Shown piece after piece: positions 24,090 to 32,816 of a stretch of DNA of 64,000 nt. Source of the DNA: Amycolatopsis pittospori (GTDB lineage: Bacteria; Actinomycetota; Actinomycetes; Mycobacteriales; Pseudonocardiaceae); NCBI RefSeq assembly GCF_013870525.1, contig NZ_JACBXD010000026.1:38155-102154 (forward strand), given 5' to 3'. A model generated the notes under the pieces. It saw only the letters and a list, made by a program, of their open reading frames with translations, made no database searches and was not told the DNA's origin. The position numbers were made by a program, and so were the translations under genes. Position 1 is the stretch's first letter. Each line of letters begins with the position of its first letter.

Positions 24090-25451
24090 ATGTCTGTCGC
24101 CTGGAATCAACCGACGACCGTCCCCCCGGCCGCGTTCTACGAGGGGATACGGCAGGCGATGGCCGTGGTCCGGAGGTCGCGTTCCGCGGTCGAGGGTTTC
24201 GAACCCGAGTTCGCCCTGCCGGATCTGACGCCTGAACTGACCGAATTCTTCTCGGTGGCGGAGCTCAGGTTCGCGGAACTCGGCGCCGCCGGCCCCGCAC
24301 GGCTCGTGTTGCTCGATCTGATGGCGAATCCGGGGACCCGCACGGTCAAGACCCTGGCTTCACTGGTGATCGTGGCCAGGGCGCTCCGGCACATCGACCG
24401 GACCGGCGAACGGGTGACGATACTGACGCCCTCGTCGGCGAACAAGGCGACCGCGCTGCGCGACGCGGTGCTGCGCGCCTACCGGTACGGGCTGGCCCGG
24501 CCTGCCGACCTCCAGATCGTCACGCTGGTCCCCGACGCGGCCCGGCCAAAGCTGTGGGCCTCGACGCTGTCCGACGACGCCTGGCTGGCCGCGCGCAATC
24601 CGATGTGCGTGCTCGATCCCGAGCAGCCCTCGCACGTCAAGGAGATCGCCAAGCAGGCCCTGCGGAACAGCGCCCAGGAACTCTTCCGCACCAGCGGGGT
24701 TCGGCTGTGGCATACCCTCGATCTCGCCAACTACCAGGTCGCCGACACCGCCCGCGCGTTCGCTGAGCACGCCACCGCGCCCTTGCGCCCCGGGGTCACC
24801 AGGGCGCACGCGCATTCGGTGTCCAGTGCCTTCGGCCTGCTGGGCCACCACTTCGGGACGACGCTGCTGCCGGACGTCACGGAGACCTCGCAGTACTTCC
24901 TCGTGCAGCACTTGGCCACTCCGGACATGGTGCTGAGTCTGCACGGCATGACGCCGCCGGACTACCGCGCCGACCCCGGAACCGGTCTGTTCCACCAGGA
25001 AACGACACCGAGATACCCGCGGACGACGTTCGATCCCGCCGAGAACCTCGAAACGACGTTCTACACCCGCTCGCCCGCGACGTCGCCCGCCATGAACGAA
25101 CTCATCCGGCGTCAGGGCGGCGGCGGGATCGTCGTGTCCCTGAACGAATGCCTCGGCCGCTACGCCGAGGTTCGCGCGCTGCTCGGCAACGCCGGGGTCA
25201 CCCTGCCCGCGGATCCCCGGGTATTGCGTGAATGGTCGCTCGTGATGGCGATGACCGGGGTCCTCAACGCCATCGACCGGGGGCTGCTCGACGCCGACGA
25301 GGTCATCGTCCACGGCTCCGGTTCCTACAGCGCCACGGACTACCGGCCGCTACCGGACCACGCGGTGCGCACGGTCGCCGACGCCGCCGATCTCTCCGCG
25401 GTGATCGCCGAAGCCGTGAGACCGGTCAGCTCGATCACCAAGGCCGCCTGA
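24090..25451 (+). CDS. PLP fold-type II-like enzyme, function unknown (possibly DUF6002)
   Basis: A 453-residue protein, first gene of a seven-gene operon. Two segments recall threonine/cysteine/cysteate synthase folds: NPGTRTVK (about residue 79), where the Lys could hold PLP as in NPxxSxK, and TPSSANKATALRDAVLRA, resembling the cofactor-phosphate loop SGNTG. Near the C-terminus GGGGIVVSLNECLGRYAEVR and EVIVHGSGSY look like a substrate/cofactor wall. Catalytic identity is not secure; the family may be annotated DUF6002, from memory only. The start ATG 24090 has GAGGGA six bases upstream. Its stop shares a base with the next start (TGATG). Confidence 0.6.
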   Translation: MSVAWNQPTTVPPAAFYEGIRQAMAVVRRSRSAVEGFEPEFALPDLTPELTEFFSVAELRFAELGAAGPARLVLLDLMANPGTRTVKTLASLVIVARALRHIDRTGERVTILTPSSANKATALRDAVLRAYRYGLARPADLQIVTLVPDAARPKLWASTLSDDAWLAARNPMCVLDPEQPSHVKEIAKQALRNSAQELFRTSGVRLWHTLDLANYQVADTARAFAEHATAPLRPGVTRAHAHSVSSAFGLLGHHFGTTLLPDVTETSQYFLVQHLATPDMVLSLHGMTPPDYRADPGTGLFHQETTPRYPRTTFDPAENLETTFYTRSPATSPAMNELIRRQGGGGIVVSLNECLGRYAEVRALLGNAGVTLPADPRVLREWSLVMAMTGVLNAIDRGLLDADEVIVHGSGSYSATDYRPLPDHAVRTVADAADLSAVIAEAVRPVSSITKAA

Positions 25452-26608
25452 TGGCCTCCTCGCCCGCACTCGCCCGCCTGAAGTACCAGTGGACCGCAGG
25501 CACGGGAGTCTGGGCTCGCGGTCACCAACTGTGGGCCGGCCTGCCGGGCCGACGGTTCCCGTCGGTACTGTCCACCGTCCCCGACCGCTCGCTGTCCTTG
25601 GCCTACCAAGGGCTGCCGGGTGGCCTGACCTACATCTTGCCGTACCTGGCGGACCAACAGTCGTCACTGGCCGGACGAGTGTCCACAGTGGCCGGTCCGG
25701 CGGTCACCTGGCGGCGGCTGCGCCATGGCTCACCGGACGCCGACCTGGTCGCCCTCGGCTGCTCGCGACGACGGGCGCTCGACCTTCCCTCGGCACACTC
25801 GGTACTGCTCCCCTTCCGCGTGCACCAGCTGCTGGACATCGTCGGTGACGCCGAGGCCATGCACAAGACGGTGTCCGCCAACGAGCGGCGCCAGTTCGCG
25901 AAGCTGCGGCGGAAGTACGAATGGGCGACCGAGGTCGGCACCGGCGAAGAGGATCTCCGGTTCTTCTACGAGCGTATGCACCTGCCGACCATGGCTTCGA
26001 GGCACGGTGGAAGCGCCCGCAGTGTCGACCTCGACGTGGCGACGCACGAGATCTTCCACAAAGGACGGTTGTTGTTCGTGACCGAGGGCGAGAAACGGGT
26101 CGCCGGTGTCCTGGCCAGATTGGAGGACGGCGGCAAGGTCATGCGCATGCGGCTGCTCGGTGTGCTGGACGGGGACGAAACCCACTACCGCAGCGGCGCG
26201 GTGAAGGCCGTGTACTACCTGGCGATGGAATGGGCGGCGGGCAACCGGGTCTCGCGCATCGACTTCTCCAGCGCGGACCCCTACCCCGGCAAGGGTGTCT
26301 TCCAGTTCAAGCGCCGGTTCCATCCCACCCTGGTCCACGCCGAAAACCACTACCGCGACTATCGGGTGCATCTGCGGGCGACCAGGGACACGGCGCTGGT
26401 CCGCGATCTCCTGGTCGCCACCCCGATGCTCACGGTCGACGGCGCGGACCGGCTCGTCGCGGTCCACTTCTTCGACGGAACCCGGCCCGCCAAGGAGAAC
26501 ATCCGCGGCGACGGCCCTGGTGTCCACGCCACCCGCCTGGTCGACCTGGACGAGTTCCTGGCCGGACTGCCGGTCACTCCCCCTACCGAACGGACGACCC
26601 ACCGATGA
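25451..26608 (+). CDS. Fem/GNAT-like N-acyltransferase
   Basis: A 385-residue protein. The central and C-terminal part (FHKGRLLFVTEGEKRVAGVL; RSGAVKAVYYLAMEWAAGN; FSSADPYPGKGVFQFKRRFH) has the pattern of FemAB/GNAT-fold transferases, which attach acyl or aminoacyl groups. Fem-like enzymes in other pathways use aminoacyl-tRNA to build dipeptides, so amide formation on a small metabolite is plausible. The first ~130 residues are not recognised. It is translationally coupled to both neighbours (TGATG upstream, ATGA downstream). Confidence 0.65.
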   Translation: MASSPALARLKYQWTAGTGVWARGHQLWAGLPGRRFPSVLSTVPDRSLSLAYQGLPGGLTYILPYLADQQSSLAGRVSTVAGPAVTWRRLRHGSPDADLVALGCSRRRALDLPSAHSVLLPFRVHQLLDIVGDAEAMHKTVSANERRQFAKLRRKYEWATEVGTGEEDLRFFYERMHLPTMASRHGGSARSVDLDVATHEIFHKGRLLFVTEGEKRVAGVLARLEDGGKVMRMRLLGVLDGDETHYRSGAVKAVYYLAMEWAAGNRVSRIDFSSADPYPGKGVFQFKRRFHPTLVHAENHYRDYRVHLRATRDTALVRDLLVATPMLTVDGADRLVAVHFFDGTRPAKENIRGDGPGVHATRLVDLDEFLAGLPVTPPTERTTHR

Positions 26609-27132
26609 CGACCACAGCTCATGCTCTCGAAGCCGTCGACGTCGCACACCAGCTGTGCCACGATCTGACAAGCACGGGGTTCGGCCCGTTCTTCGGTACG
26701 CCGTGCGGGATTCTCGCGCCGCTCTACCGTGCACTGGACGACCACGCCGGGCTCCTCACCGTCGCCAGGGAGGACAACGCGGTCGGCATCGCCGCGGGTG
26801 CCGTGCTCGCCGGCCGGCATCCGGTGGTGCTGATGCAGAACTCCGGCCTCGGCCAGTCGGTCAACGCGCTCGCGTCACTCGTCGAGCCCTACCGCCTTGG
26901 CATGCTGCTGATCATCAGCCTCCGAGGGGTGGATCCCGACCCGACGCAGGAGAACCTGGTGATGGGCAGGCTCACCGAGCCGTTGCTGGCGGGTCTCGGG
27001 GTCGCGACCACCACACTCGGGCGCGACCAGAACCTCGCGGAGTCGGTCGGCTGGGCCGCGGACGTCGTCCAGCGGCAGGGACGGACGGCCGCGCTGCTGG
27101 TGCCGCCGCCGCTCTTCGGGTGGCACGCATGA
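26605..27132 (+). CDS. ThDP-dependent decarboxylase, alpha (PYR) subunit, phospho/sulfopyruvate decarboxylase type
   Basis: A 175-residue protein matching the N-terminal PYR domain of phosphonopyruvate/sulfopyruvate decarboxylases: GFGPFFGTPCGILAPLYRAL, then LTVAREDNAVGIAAGAVLAG containing the Glu that activates ThDP, and MQNSGLGQSVNALASL. The family is either one chain (Ppd) or split into two subunits (ComD/ComE); this is the split form, with the PP domain in the next gene. It overlaps both neighbours by four bases. No PEP mutase gene is in the window, so phosphonopyruvate is not an obvious substrate. Confidence 0.8.
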   Translation: MTTTAHALEAVDVAHQLCHDLTSTGFGPFFGTPCGILAPLYRALDDHAGLLTVAREDNAVGIAAGAVLAGRHPVVLMQNSGLGQSVNALASLVEPYRLGMLLIISLRGVDPDPTQENLVMGRLTEPLLAGLGVATTTLGRDQNLAESVGWAADVVQRQGRTAALLVPPPLFGWHA

Positions 27133-27704
27133 ACAAGACCGAAGCCATCCAAGCGATCCTCGACGCGACCTCGGTCCAGCCGATCGTGTTCACCACCGGC
27201 TTTTCGTCCCGGATCGCCTGCGGACTCGACGACCGGGCGAACCACTTCTACATGACCGGTTCGATGGGCCTCGCGTCCTCGGTCGGGATCGGCATCGCGC
27301 AGGCGAGCGGGCTGGCGACCCTGGTGGTCGACGGCGACGGCGCCGTGCTGATGAACCCGGTCGGCCTGATCACCGCCGGGGCACACGATTCACTGCCGCT
27401 GGCGCACATCGTGCTCGACGACGGCCGGTATGCCTCGACGGGCGGCCAGGCCGTCCCGTCGCGGCCCGACCTCGGCGCGCTCGCCCGGGACTGTGGCTAC
27501 CTGGAGGTCCACCGGGTCCACACCGTCGGCGAACTGTCGGAGCTGCTGTGCGGAGTGCTGGTCCGCTGCTCCTCGCCGGTGTTCATCCACTGCGTGCTGC
27601 TGGGTGCCGAGCCTCCGGTACCGCCGAGGGTGGAGGTCGATCTCGGCGACCATGCCGCCCGGTTCGGCGCCAAGATCCGAGAGTTGGCGAAGGAGCGAAG
27701 GTGA
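27129..27704 (+). CDS. ThDP-dependent decarboxylase, beta (PP) subunit
   Basis: A 191-residue PP domain carrying the ThDP/Mg motif GDGDGAVLMNPVGLITAG and, about 26 residues on, LDDGRYASTGGQ, which matches the LDNxxxxSTGGQ of phosphonopyruvate decarboxylases. The Asn that usually ligates the metal is Asp here, an uncommon but possibly functional change. Together with the alpha subunit it should form an alpha-beta heteromer that decarboxylates a 3-substituted pyruvate or performs a carboligation. The start ATG overlaps the alpha stop, and its own stop overlaps the MFS start (GTGA). Confidence 0.8.
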   Translation: MNKTEAIQAILDATSVQPIVFTTGFSSRIACGLDDRANHFYMTGSMGLASSVGIGIAQASGLATLVVDGDGAVLMNPVGLITAGAHDSLPLAHIVLDDGRYASTGGQAVPSRPDLGALARDCGYLEVHRVHTVGELSELLCGVLVRCSSPVFIHCVLLGAEPPVPPRVEVDLGDHAARFGAKIRELAKERR

Positions 27705-28942
27705 CCAAGGTCAAGCAGGCCCCAGTCAGGCCGGGCTACACGACGCTGGCCTGGTGGCGGCGGCCGGTGGGCACGATCTACCTGGCCTCGCTGGTGCTGT
27801 CGGTCGGCAAAGGCGCGTGGTTCACCTGCTGGGCCCTGTTCTTCACCCAATCAGCGGGGCTGACGACGGCCCAGTTCGGCATCGGCATCACGGCCGCGGG
27901 CCTGGTCGGCATGTTCGCCGGCGGCCCGTTCGGGTACCTGGCCGACCGGGTGGGCGCACGTGAAGTCCTCTTCGGGCTACAGCTGGTCGAGGGCATCGCC
28001 ATGCTCTGCTACCTGTTCGTGCGGGACTTCTGGCCGATCGCGCTGGTGACCTGCGTGATGGTCGCTTGCGAACGCGCGGCGCCGGGGATCCGGATCGCGG
28101 TGATCTCCGGTCTGACCACCGGCCAGGAGCGGCTCGAAAGCATCTCCACCACCCGGGTGATGACGCAGGCGGGGATCGTGGTCGGCGCCGGGTTCGGCGC
28201 GATCGTGCTGTCGATCGACACCCGGGCCGCCTATCTCGCGCTGATCGTGTTCTGCGGAATCGCGAACCTCGGGTGTGCGGCACTTCTGCGGCGGGTGCCG
28301 CATGTGTCTTCGCTGCGCGACCTCAAGATCAAGCGCGGGGTACTCGTACTGAAGGACCGGCCGTATCTGCTGATCACCTGTCTCAACGGGTTGCTGGCGC
28401 TGTGCTTCGGCATGCTGACCGCGGGCGTTCCACTGTGGATCGCCGCGCACACCGGGGCGCCGCCGTGGGTGATGGGGGTGCTCATCGGCTTCAACGCGGT
28501 GACGATCGTCCTGTTCCAGAACCGCGTTTCCCGGGCGGGCGCGACCGTGCGCGGCGCCGGGCGGCTGGGCCTGTGGGCCGGGATCCTGCTGACGGCGTCC
28601 TGTCTGGTCTTCGCGGCCAGCTACCACGCCACGGGCACCTTCGTCCTGATCGTGCTGATCGTCGCGGCCGCCATCCACGTCGCCGGCGAACTCTTCTTCA
28701 TGGGCAGCGGCTTCGGGCTCTCGGTCGGGCTGACGCCACAGGACGCGCACGGCGAGTATCAGGGCCTGTTCAACACCGGTCAGGCGGCGGCGATCGCGCT
28801 CGCGCCGGGCATCATGACGGTCCTGCTGGTGGAGTGGGCCGTCACGGGCTGGTTCGTACTCGCCGTCGTCTTCCTGGTAGCGGGCGCCGGGACGAAGCTG
28901 GTGGGCGACTGGGCGCTGAGCAGGCGATCGGTGGAGGCCTGA
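27701..28942 (+). CDS. MFS transporter
   Basis: A 413-residue protein with about 12 hydrophobic segments and the MFS loop 2-3 signature as GYLADRVGAREVLFG. The GTG start overlaps the ThDP beta-subunit stop, so it belongs to the operon. Genes like this in biosynthetic operons usually export the product and confer self-protection. The substrate is unknown. Confidence 0.85.
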   Translation: MTKVKQAPVRPGYTTLAWWRRPVGTIYLASLVLSVGKGAWFTCWALFFTQSAGLTTAQFGIGITAAGLVGMFAGGPFGYLADRVGAREVLFGLQLVEGIAMLCYLFVRDFWPIALVTCVMVACERAAPGIRIAVISGLTTGQERLESISTTRVMTQAGIVVGAGFGAIVLSIDTRAAYLALIVFCGIANLGCAALLRRVPHVSSLRDLKIKRGVLVLKDRPYLLITCLNGLLALCFGMLTAGVPLWIAAHTGAPPWVMGVLIGFNAVTIVLFQNRVSRAGATVRGAGRLGLWAGILLTASCLVFAASYHATGTFVLIVLIVAAAIHVAGELFFMGSGFGLSVGLTPQDAHGEYQGLFNTGQAAAIALAPGIMTVLLVEWAVTGWFVLAVVFLVAGAGTKLVGDWALSRRSVEA

Positions 28943-28943
28943 A

Positions 28944-29849
28944 ATGGCGGCCACCGCCCGGCTCGGCGTGCTCATCCTGCCGGAGCATCCCGGACGGAGC
29001 GTGCTCGAAGTATGGCGCCGGGCCGAGGGGCTCGGCTTCGCCCATGCCTGGGTCCCGGACCACCTGACCTGGCGGACTCCGCGCGACGAACCGTGGTTCG
29101 ACGCACTGACGACGCTGACGGCCGCGGCGGCGGTGACGAACCGGATCGGGCTGGGCACGCTGGTCGCGTCGCCGAACTTCCGGCACCCGGTGCTGCTGGC
29201 CAAGCAGACGATGGCGGTGGACCAGCTCAGCGAGGGCCGGTTCGTGCTCGGCGTCGGCGCGGGCGCGAGGGACCTGGACAACACGGAACTCGGCGCGCCG
29301 GTTCCCTCCACAGTGGAGCGTGGTGAGCGGTTCGGCGAGTTCGTGAGACTGCTGGACCTCTTGCTGCGTAACCACTCGACGACCTTCCGCGGCCGGTACT
29401 ACACCGCCGAAGACGTCAACCTCGCGCCCGGTTGTGTCCGGCGGCCCCGGTCTCCGCTGGCCATCGCCGCGGCGGGACCGCGCGGGACGCGGCTCGCCGC
29501 GGAACTCGGTGACATCTGGATCACCACCGGCGACGCGGCGCGACCGGGCTGGCGCACCGATGACGAAGCCTTCGCGACGTGGGCACGCCAACTGGACCGA
29601 CTGGCCGCGGCCTGCGCGACATCGGGCCGGACGCCGCGCAGGCTCGTCCACCTCAGCCGCGTGACGGACGCCCCCTACGCCTCCCCGGACCGGCTGGCCG
29701 ACGTCGTCGGACGCTGCGGCGAACTGGGGTTCACCGACGTCGTGGTGCCGTATCCACGGCAGAACGGAATCTTCGCCGGCGACCAGCGGGCGTTCGAGAA
29801 GGCAGTGCTGCCGCTGGTGTGCGGCGGCCCCCGGTGCGAAAGCGAGTGA
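28944..29849 (+). CDS. LLM-class (luciferase-like) F420/FMN-dependent oxidoreductase
   Basis: A 301-residue bacterial luciferase-like TIM-barrel protein: GFAHAWVPDHLTW near the N-terminus, TNRIGLGTLVASPNFRHPVLLAKQ, then LSEGRFVLGVGAG. Actinobacterial members of this shape mostly use F420; FMN is also possible. In the operon it could oxidise or reduce an imine or alcohol, or act as a monooxygenase. It starts one base after the MFS stop. Confidence 0.85.
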   Translation: MAATARLGVLILPEHPGRSVLEVWRRAEGLGFAHAWVPDHLTWRTPRDEPWFDALTTLTAAAAVTNRIGLGTLVASPNFRHPVLLAKQTMAVDQLSEGRFVLGVGAGARDLDNTELGAPVPSTVERGERFGEFVRLLDLLLRNHSTTFRGRYYTAEDVNLAPGCVRRPRSPLAIAAAGPRGTRLAAELGDIWITTGDAARPGWRTDDEAFATWARQLDRLAAACATSGRTPRRLVHLSRVTDAPYASPDRLADVVGRCGELGFTDVVVPYPRQNGIFAGDQRAFEKAVLPLVCGGPRCESE

Positions 29850-29852
29850 CTG

Positions 29853-31682
29853 ATGTGCGGTTTCGTCGGATGGCTTGACTACTCCAGGGATCTACGCGCC
29901 GAACAGCGCGTCCTCGACGTGATGACCGATACGATGCGCGAGCGGGGCCCCGACGACCGCGGCACCTGGCTCGGCACCCATGCCGCGCTCGGGCATCGGC
30001 GGCTCGCGGTGATCGACGTCGCCGGTGGCGCCCAGCCGATGAAGGCGGAGCTGGGGCCGGATCGTGCGCCAGTCGTCCTCGCCTACGCGGGCGAAATCTA
30101 CAACTTCCGCGAGCTGCGCACTCGGCTTTCCGCTCTGGGGCACACTTTCCGGACCGCGTCGGATACGGAAGTCCTGCTCCGTGCCTACCTCGAGTGGGGC
30201 GCCGGATGCGTCGAACGGTTCAACGGCATGTTCGCCTTCGCGGTGTGGGACTCGGTGCGCGACGAGATGGTGCTCGCCCGCGACCGGCTCGGCGTGAAGC
30301 CGCTGTACTACGCGCCGCAACCGTCCGGGGTGCTGTTCGCTTCGGAACCCAAGGGCATCATGGCGAATCCGGCCTACCGGGCGACGCTCTCCGCTGACGC
30401 GCTGCCGATTCTGCTGAATCCGCGGCTCGCCGTGCCCGGCCAGACCCCGCTGGACGGGCTGCGCGAGGTCAAGCCGGGCCACGTGGTCAAGATCGACCGG
30501 CGCGGCTGCCACGAGTACCCGTACTGGCGGCTGACGAGCCGGGAGCACCTGGACGACCTCGACACCACCGTCCACAATGTCCGCGAGCTGCTTGAGGACA
30601 TTGTGGACCGTCAACTGGTCGCGGACGTTCCGCGCGCCACGATGCTGTCCGGCGGCCTGGACTCCAGCACGGTCACCGCACTGGCCGCGCGAAGCCTCAA
30701 CCGGTCCGACGAAGGTCCCCTGTCGAGTTTCTCCGTCCGGTTCGAGGGCGAGGAGGACGATTTCCGCCCCACCGCGCTGCGGCCGGAGCGCGACGCGCCC
30801 TACGCGGCACTGGCGGCCAAACACCTCGGGACCGATCACCACGACGTCGTCATGGACACCGCGGCCGTCGAGCAGGCGATCCCGCTCAGCCGTCGCGCCC
30901 GCGACCTCCCCGGTCTCGGCCATTTCGACGCGTCGATGTACCTGATGTTCGCCGCGCTGCGCGAGCGTTCGACGGTCGCGCTGTCCGGCGAGGCGGCGGA
31001 CGAGGTGTTCGGCGGTTATCCCTGGTTCCACGACGAGCAGACCGTCTGGCGCGACCGCTTCCCGTGGATGGGCGACGCACCCCGCCTCGCGGACTGCCTC
31101 AACCCGGACCTGCGGAAAGCCTTACGTCCAGCCGAATTCGAGGCGGACTGCTACTCCACCCTTCGCGCCCAGGTGCCACACGTGGCCGGGGAAAGCCGTC
31201 TCGACGCGCGCATGCGGGAGGTCCTGTTCTTCAGTCTCCACGGTCCGCTCGCGATGCTGCTCGACCGCAAGGACCGGATGAGCATGGCGGTCGGTCTGGA
31301 GGTCCGCGTACCGTTCTGCGACCACCGCCTGCTCGAGTACGTGTGGAACGTCCCCTGGTCGATGAAGACGGCCGACGGCCGCGAGAAGAGCCTCCTGCGG
31401 ATGGCCGCCGCGGACCTCCTGCCCACCGAAGTCCTCACCCGTCCGAAGTCCGGCTACCCGGCCATGCACGCCCCCGCGCACGAGGCGGCGATCCGCGACA
31501 CGGTGCTGGGTCTCCTCGACGACCCGGCCTCCCCGCTCGCCGGCCTGCTGGACCACCGGCGCGTCCGCGATCTGGCTGGTGGCCAGAGCGTGACGATGAC
31601 CCATGTCAGCACCGCCCATCTGCTGATCCCCCTGCTGGAGGTCGACACCTGGATGCGCACCCACGCCCTTTCGATCGCGTAG
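29853..31682 (+). CDS. asnB: Asparagine synthase (glutamine-hydrolysing) family amidotransferase
   Basis: A 609-residue AsnB-type enzyme with both halves intact. The N-terminal Ntn glutaminase begins MCGFVGW (catalytic Cys2) with RGPDDRGTW and LGHRRLAVID. The C-terminal ATP-pyrophosphatase has ATMLSGGLDSSTVTALAARS. In biosynthetic operons such enzymes amidate a product carboxylate or form a lactam-like or hydrazide bond rather than making asparagine. It closes the seven-gene operon, starting three bases after the LLM gene. No obvious terminator hairpin follows; only a half-element at 31691 and a MITE-like repeat at 31820. Confidence 0.9.
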   Translation: MCGFVGWLDYSRDLRAEQRVLDVMTDTMRERGPDDRGTWLGTHAALGHRRLAVIDVAGGAQPMKAELGPDRAPVVLAYAGEIYNFRELRTRLSALGHTFRTASDTEVLLRAYLEWGAGCVERFNGMFAFAVWDSVRDEMVLARDRLGVKPLYYAPQPSGVLFASEPKGIMANPAYRATLSADALPILLNPRLAVPGQTPLDGLREVKPGHVVKIDRRGCHEYPYWRLTSREHLDDLDTTVHNVRELLEDIVDRQLVADVPRATMLSGGLDSSTVTALAARSLNRSDEGPLSSFSVRFEGEEDDFRPTALRPERDAPYAALAAKHLGTDHHDVVMDTAAVEQAIPLSRRARDLPGLGHFDASMYLMFAALRERSTVALSGEAADEVFGGYPWFHDEQTVWRDRFPWMGDAPRLADCLNPDLRKALRPAEFEADCYSTLRAQVPHVAGESRLDARMREVLFFSLHGPLAMLLDRKDRMSMAVGLEVRVPFCDHRLLEYVWNVPWSMKTADGREKSLLRMAAADLLPTEVLTRPKSGYPAMHAPAHEAAIRDTVLGLLDDPASPLAGLLDHRRVRDLAGGQSVTMTHVSTAHLLIPLLEVDTWMRTHALSIA

Positions 31683-32159
31683 TCCTTCCTAGCGAGGGGT
31701 AAGGCAAAGGTGGCGTGTTCGCGGCGGACCCGACCCGCCCAGGGTTCCGGCACCCCGCCGATCGATGCGCGTGAACAGGCTCCGGGCAAAGTCGGTGGGC
31801 TATCTGGCCAGAGGTCCACCTAGGGCGTGTTTCATAAGTCTGTTCGATGGGCTTCGTGATCCAGGTGGTTCCTGGCGGTGCGGGCGGATCGCCCTCGTAC
31901 CGGGTCGTACTCGGGCGCATCCGCCCGTGCCGTCAGGGGCCGCCTGGGCGCGAAGACCGCGAACCCGACTTGTGAAACACGCCCTAGCGGCATGAGCGGA
32001 CGTTCAGTCGTTGCATCGGCTCGTCACGAGGCCGATCAAGTCTCGGTGAGTTTCGGGTCGGAGGCCGCGACCAGTCCGTGGATGCCGGATCGATCCTTCG
32101 GAATCCGACAACGGGGCGCCGCCCGGCCACGATCCCGAGAGCTGGCAGCCGGGTTCGGT
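31683..32159. other. Intergenic region downstream of the orphan operon
   Basis: No gene is supported. GCGAGGGGTAAGGC (from 31692) resembles the left arm of the hairpin at 50222 but has no matching right arm. The 168-bp MITE-like element occupies 31820-31987. The rest, up to the response-regulator stop, is featureless. Confidence 0.5.
31820..31987. mobile_element. MITE-like element, 168 bp, with 21-bp terminal inverted repeats
   Basis: The ends are CTAGGGCGTGTTTCATAAGTC and GACTTGTGAAACACGCCCTAG, complementary except for one base. Each terminus is CTAG, which may represent the target duplication (CTAG or TA). The interior is also a near-palindrome (GCGGGCGGAT opposite ATCCGCCCGTGC) and has no coding capacity. 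This is the form of a non-autonomous derivative of an IS with GGGCGTGTTTCA-type ends; no parent IS is in the window. Confidence 0.75.
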
Positions 32160-32816
32160 TCAGTCCCCCACCCGGCCGGTGTCGTACGCCCACATCGCGA
32201 TCTCGACCCTGTTTCGGGCGCCGATCTTGGTCAGCAGGCTGGCGACGTGGGTCTTGGCTGTCGTCAAGCCGATGAACAGCTCGGCGGCGATCTCTGCGTT
32301 CGTGCGGCCGCGGGCGACCAGCGTCAGCACCTCCTCCTCGCGTTCGGTGAGCGGCTCGATCGGTTGGGTCCGTCGGCTCGACGGTTCCCTGCCGGCGAGC
32401 GTGGCGAGCAGCCGCCGGGTGATGTTCGGCGCGATCAGGGCATCGCCGACGGCGGCGGCATGGACGGCCTGGACGAGCAACTCCGTCCCGGCGTCCTTGA
32501 GCAGAAAGCCTCGGGCGCCTGCCCGGAGCGCGCCGTGGACGTACTCGTCGAGGTCGAACGTCGTGATCACCACTACCGCGATCGGGTCCGGGACGCCCCG
32601 CCCCGCGAGGAGCTTGGTCACCTGGATGCCGTCGAGCACGGGCATCTGGATGTCGACCAGGCACACGTCGGGGCGGAGCCTCTGCGCCAGCTCGACGGCG
32701 GCGTGGCCGTCGGCGGCTTGGCCGACGACCTCGATGCCGGGCTGCGCGTCAAGGATCATCGACAGGCCGGTGCGCACCAGATCTTGGTCGTCGGCCACCA
32801 GCACGCGAACCGTCAT
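32160..32816 (-). CDS. NarL/FixJ-family response regulator
   Basis: A 218-residue protein with a receiver domain (acidic DDQDLVR, phospho-acceptor Asp in CLVDIQMPVLDG, Thr in VITTFDLDEYV) and a C-terminal LuxR HTH (LTEREEEVLTLVARGRTNAE, with TTAKTHVASLLTKI as recognition helix). The start is ATG 32816, overlapping the kinase stop by four bases; the ORF extension to 32855 is rejected. Partner of the histidine kinase encoded immediately upstream. The target is unknown. Confidence 0.93.
   Translation of the reverse strand: MTVRVLVADDQDLVRTGLSMILDAQPGIEVVGQAADGHAAVELAQRLRPDVCLVDIQMPVLDGIQVTKLLAGRGVPDPIAVVVITTFDLDEYVHGALRAGARGFLLKDAGTELLVQAVHAAAVGDALIAPNITRRLLATLAGREPSSRRTQPIEPLTEREEEVLTLVARGRTNAEIAAELFIGLTTAKTHVASLLTKIGARNRVEIAMWAYDTGRVGD

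Noticed and set aside
24090..31682. Phosphonate biosynthetic cluster
   Set aside because: A phosphonopyruvate-decarboxylase-type pair is present, but the defining PEP mutase is not, so the label is not justified.
23698..31990. Genomic-island attachment site at tRNA-Val
   Set aside because: No second copy of the tRNA 3' end and no integrase were found within the window.
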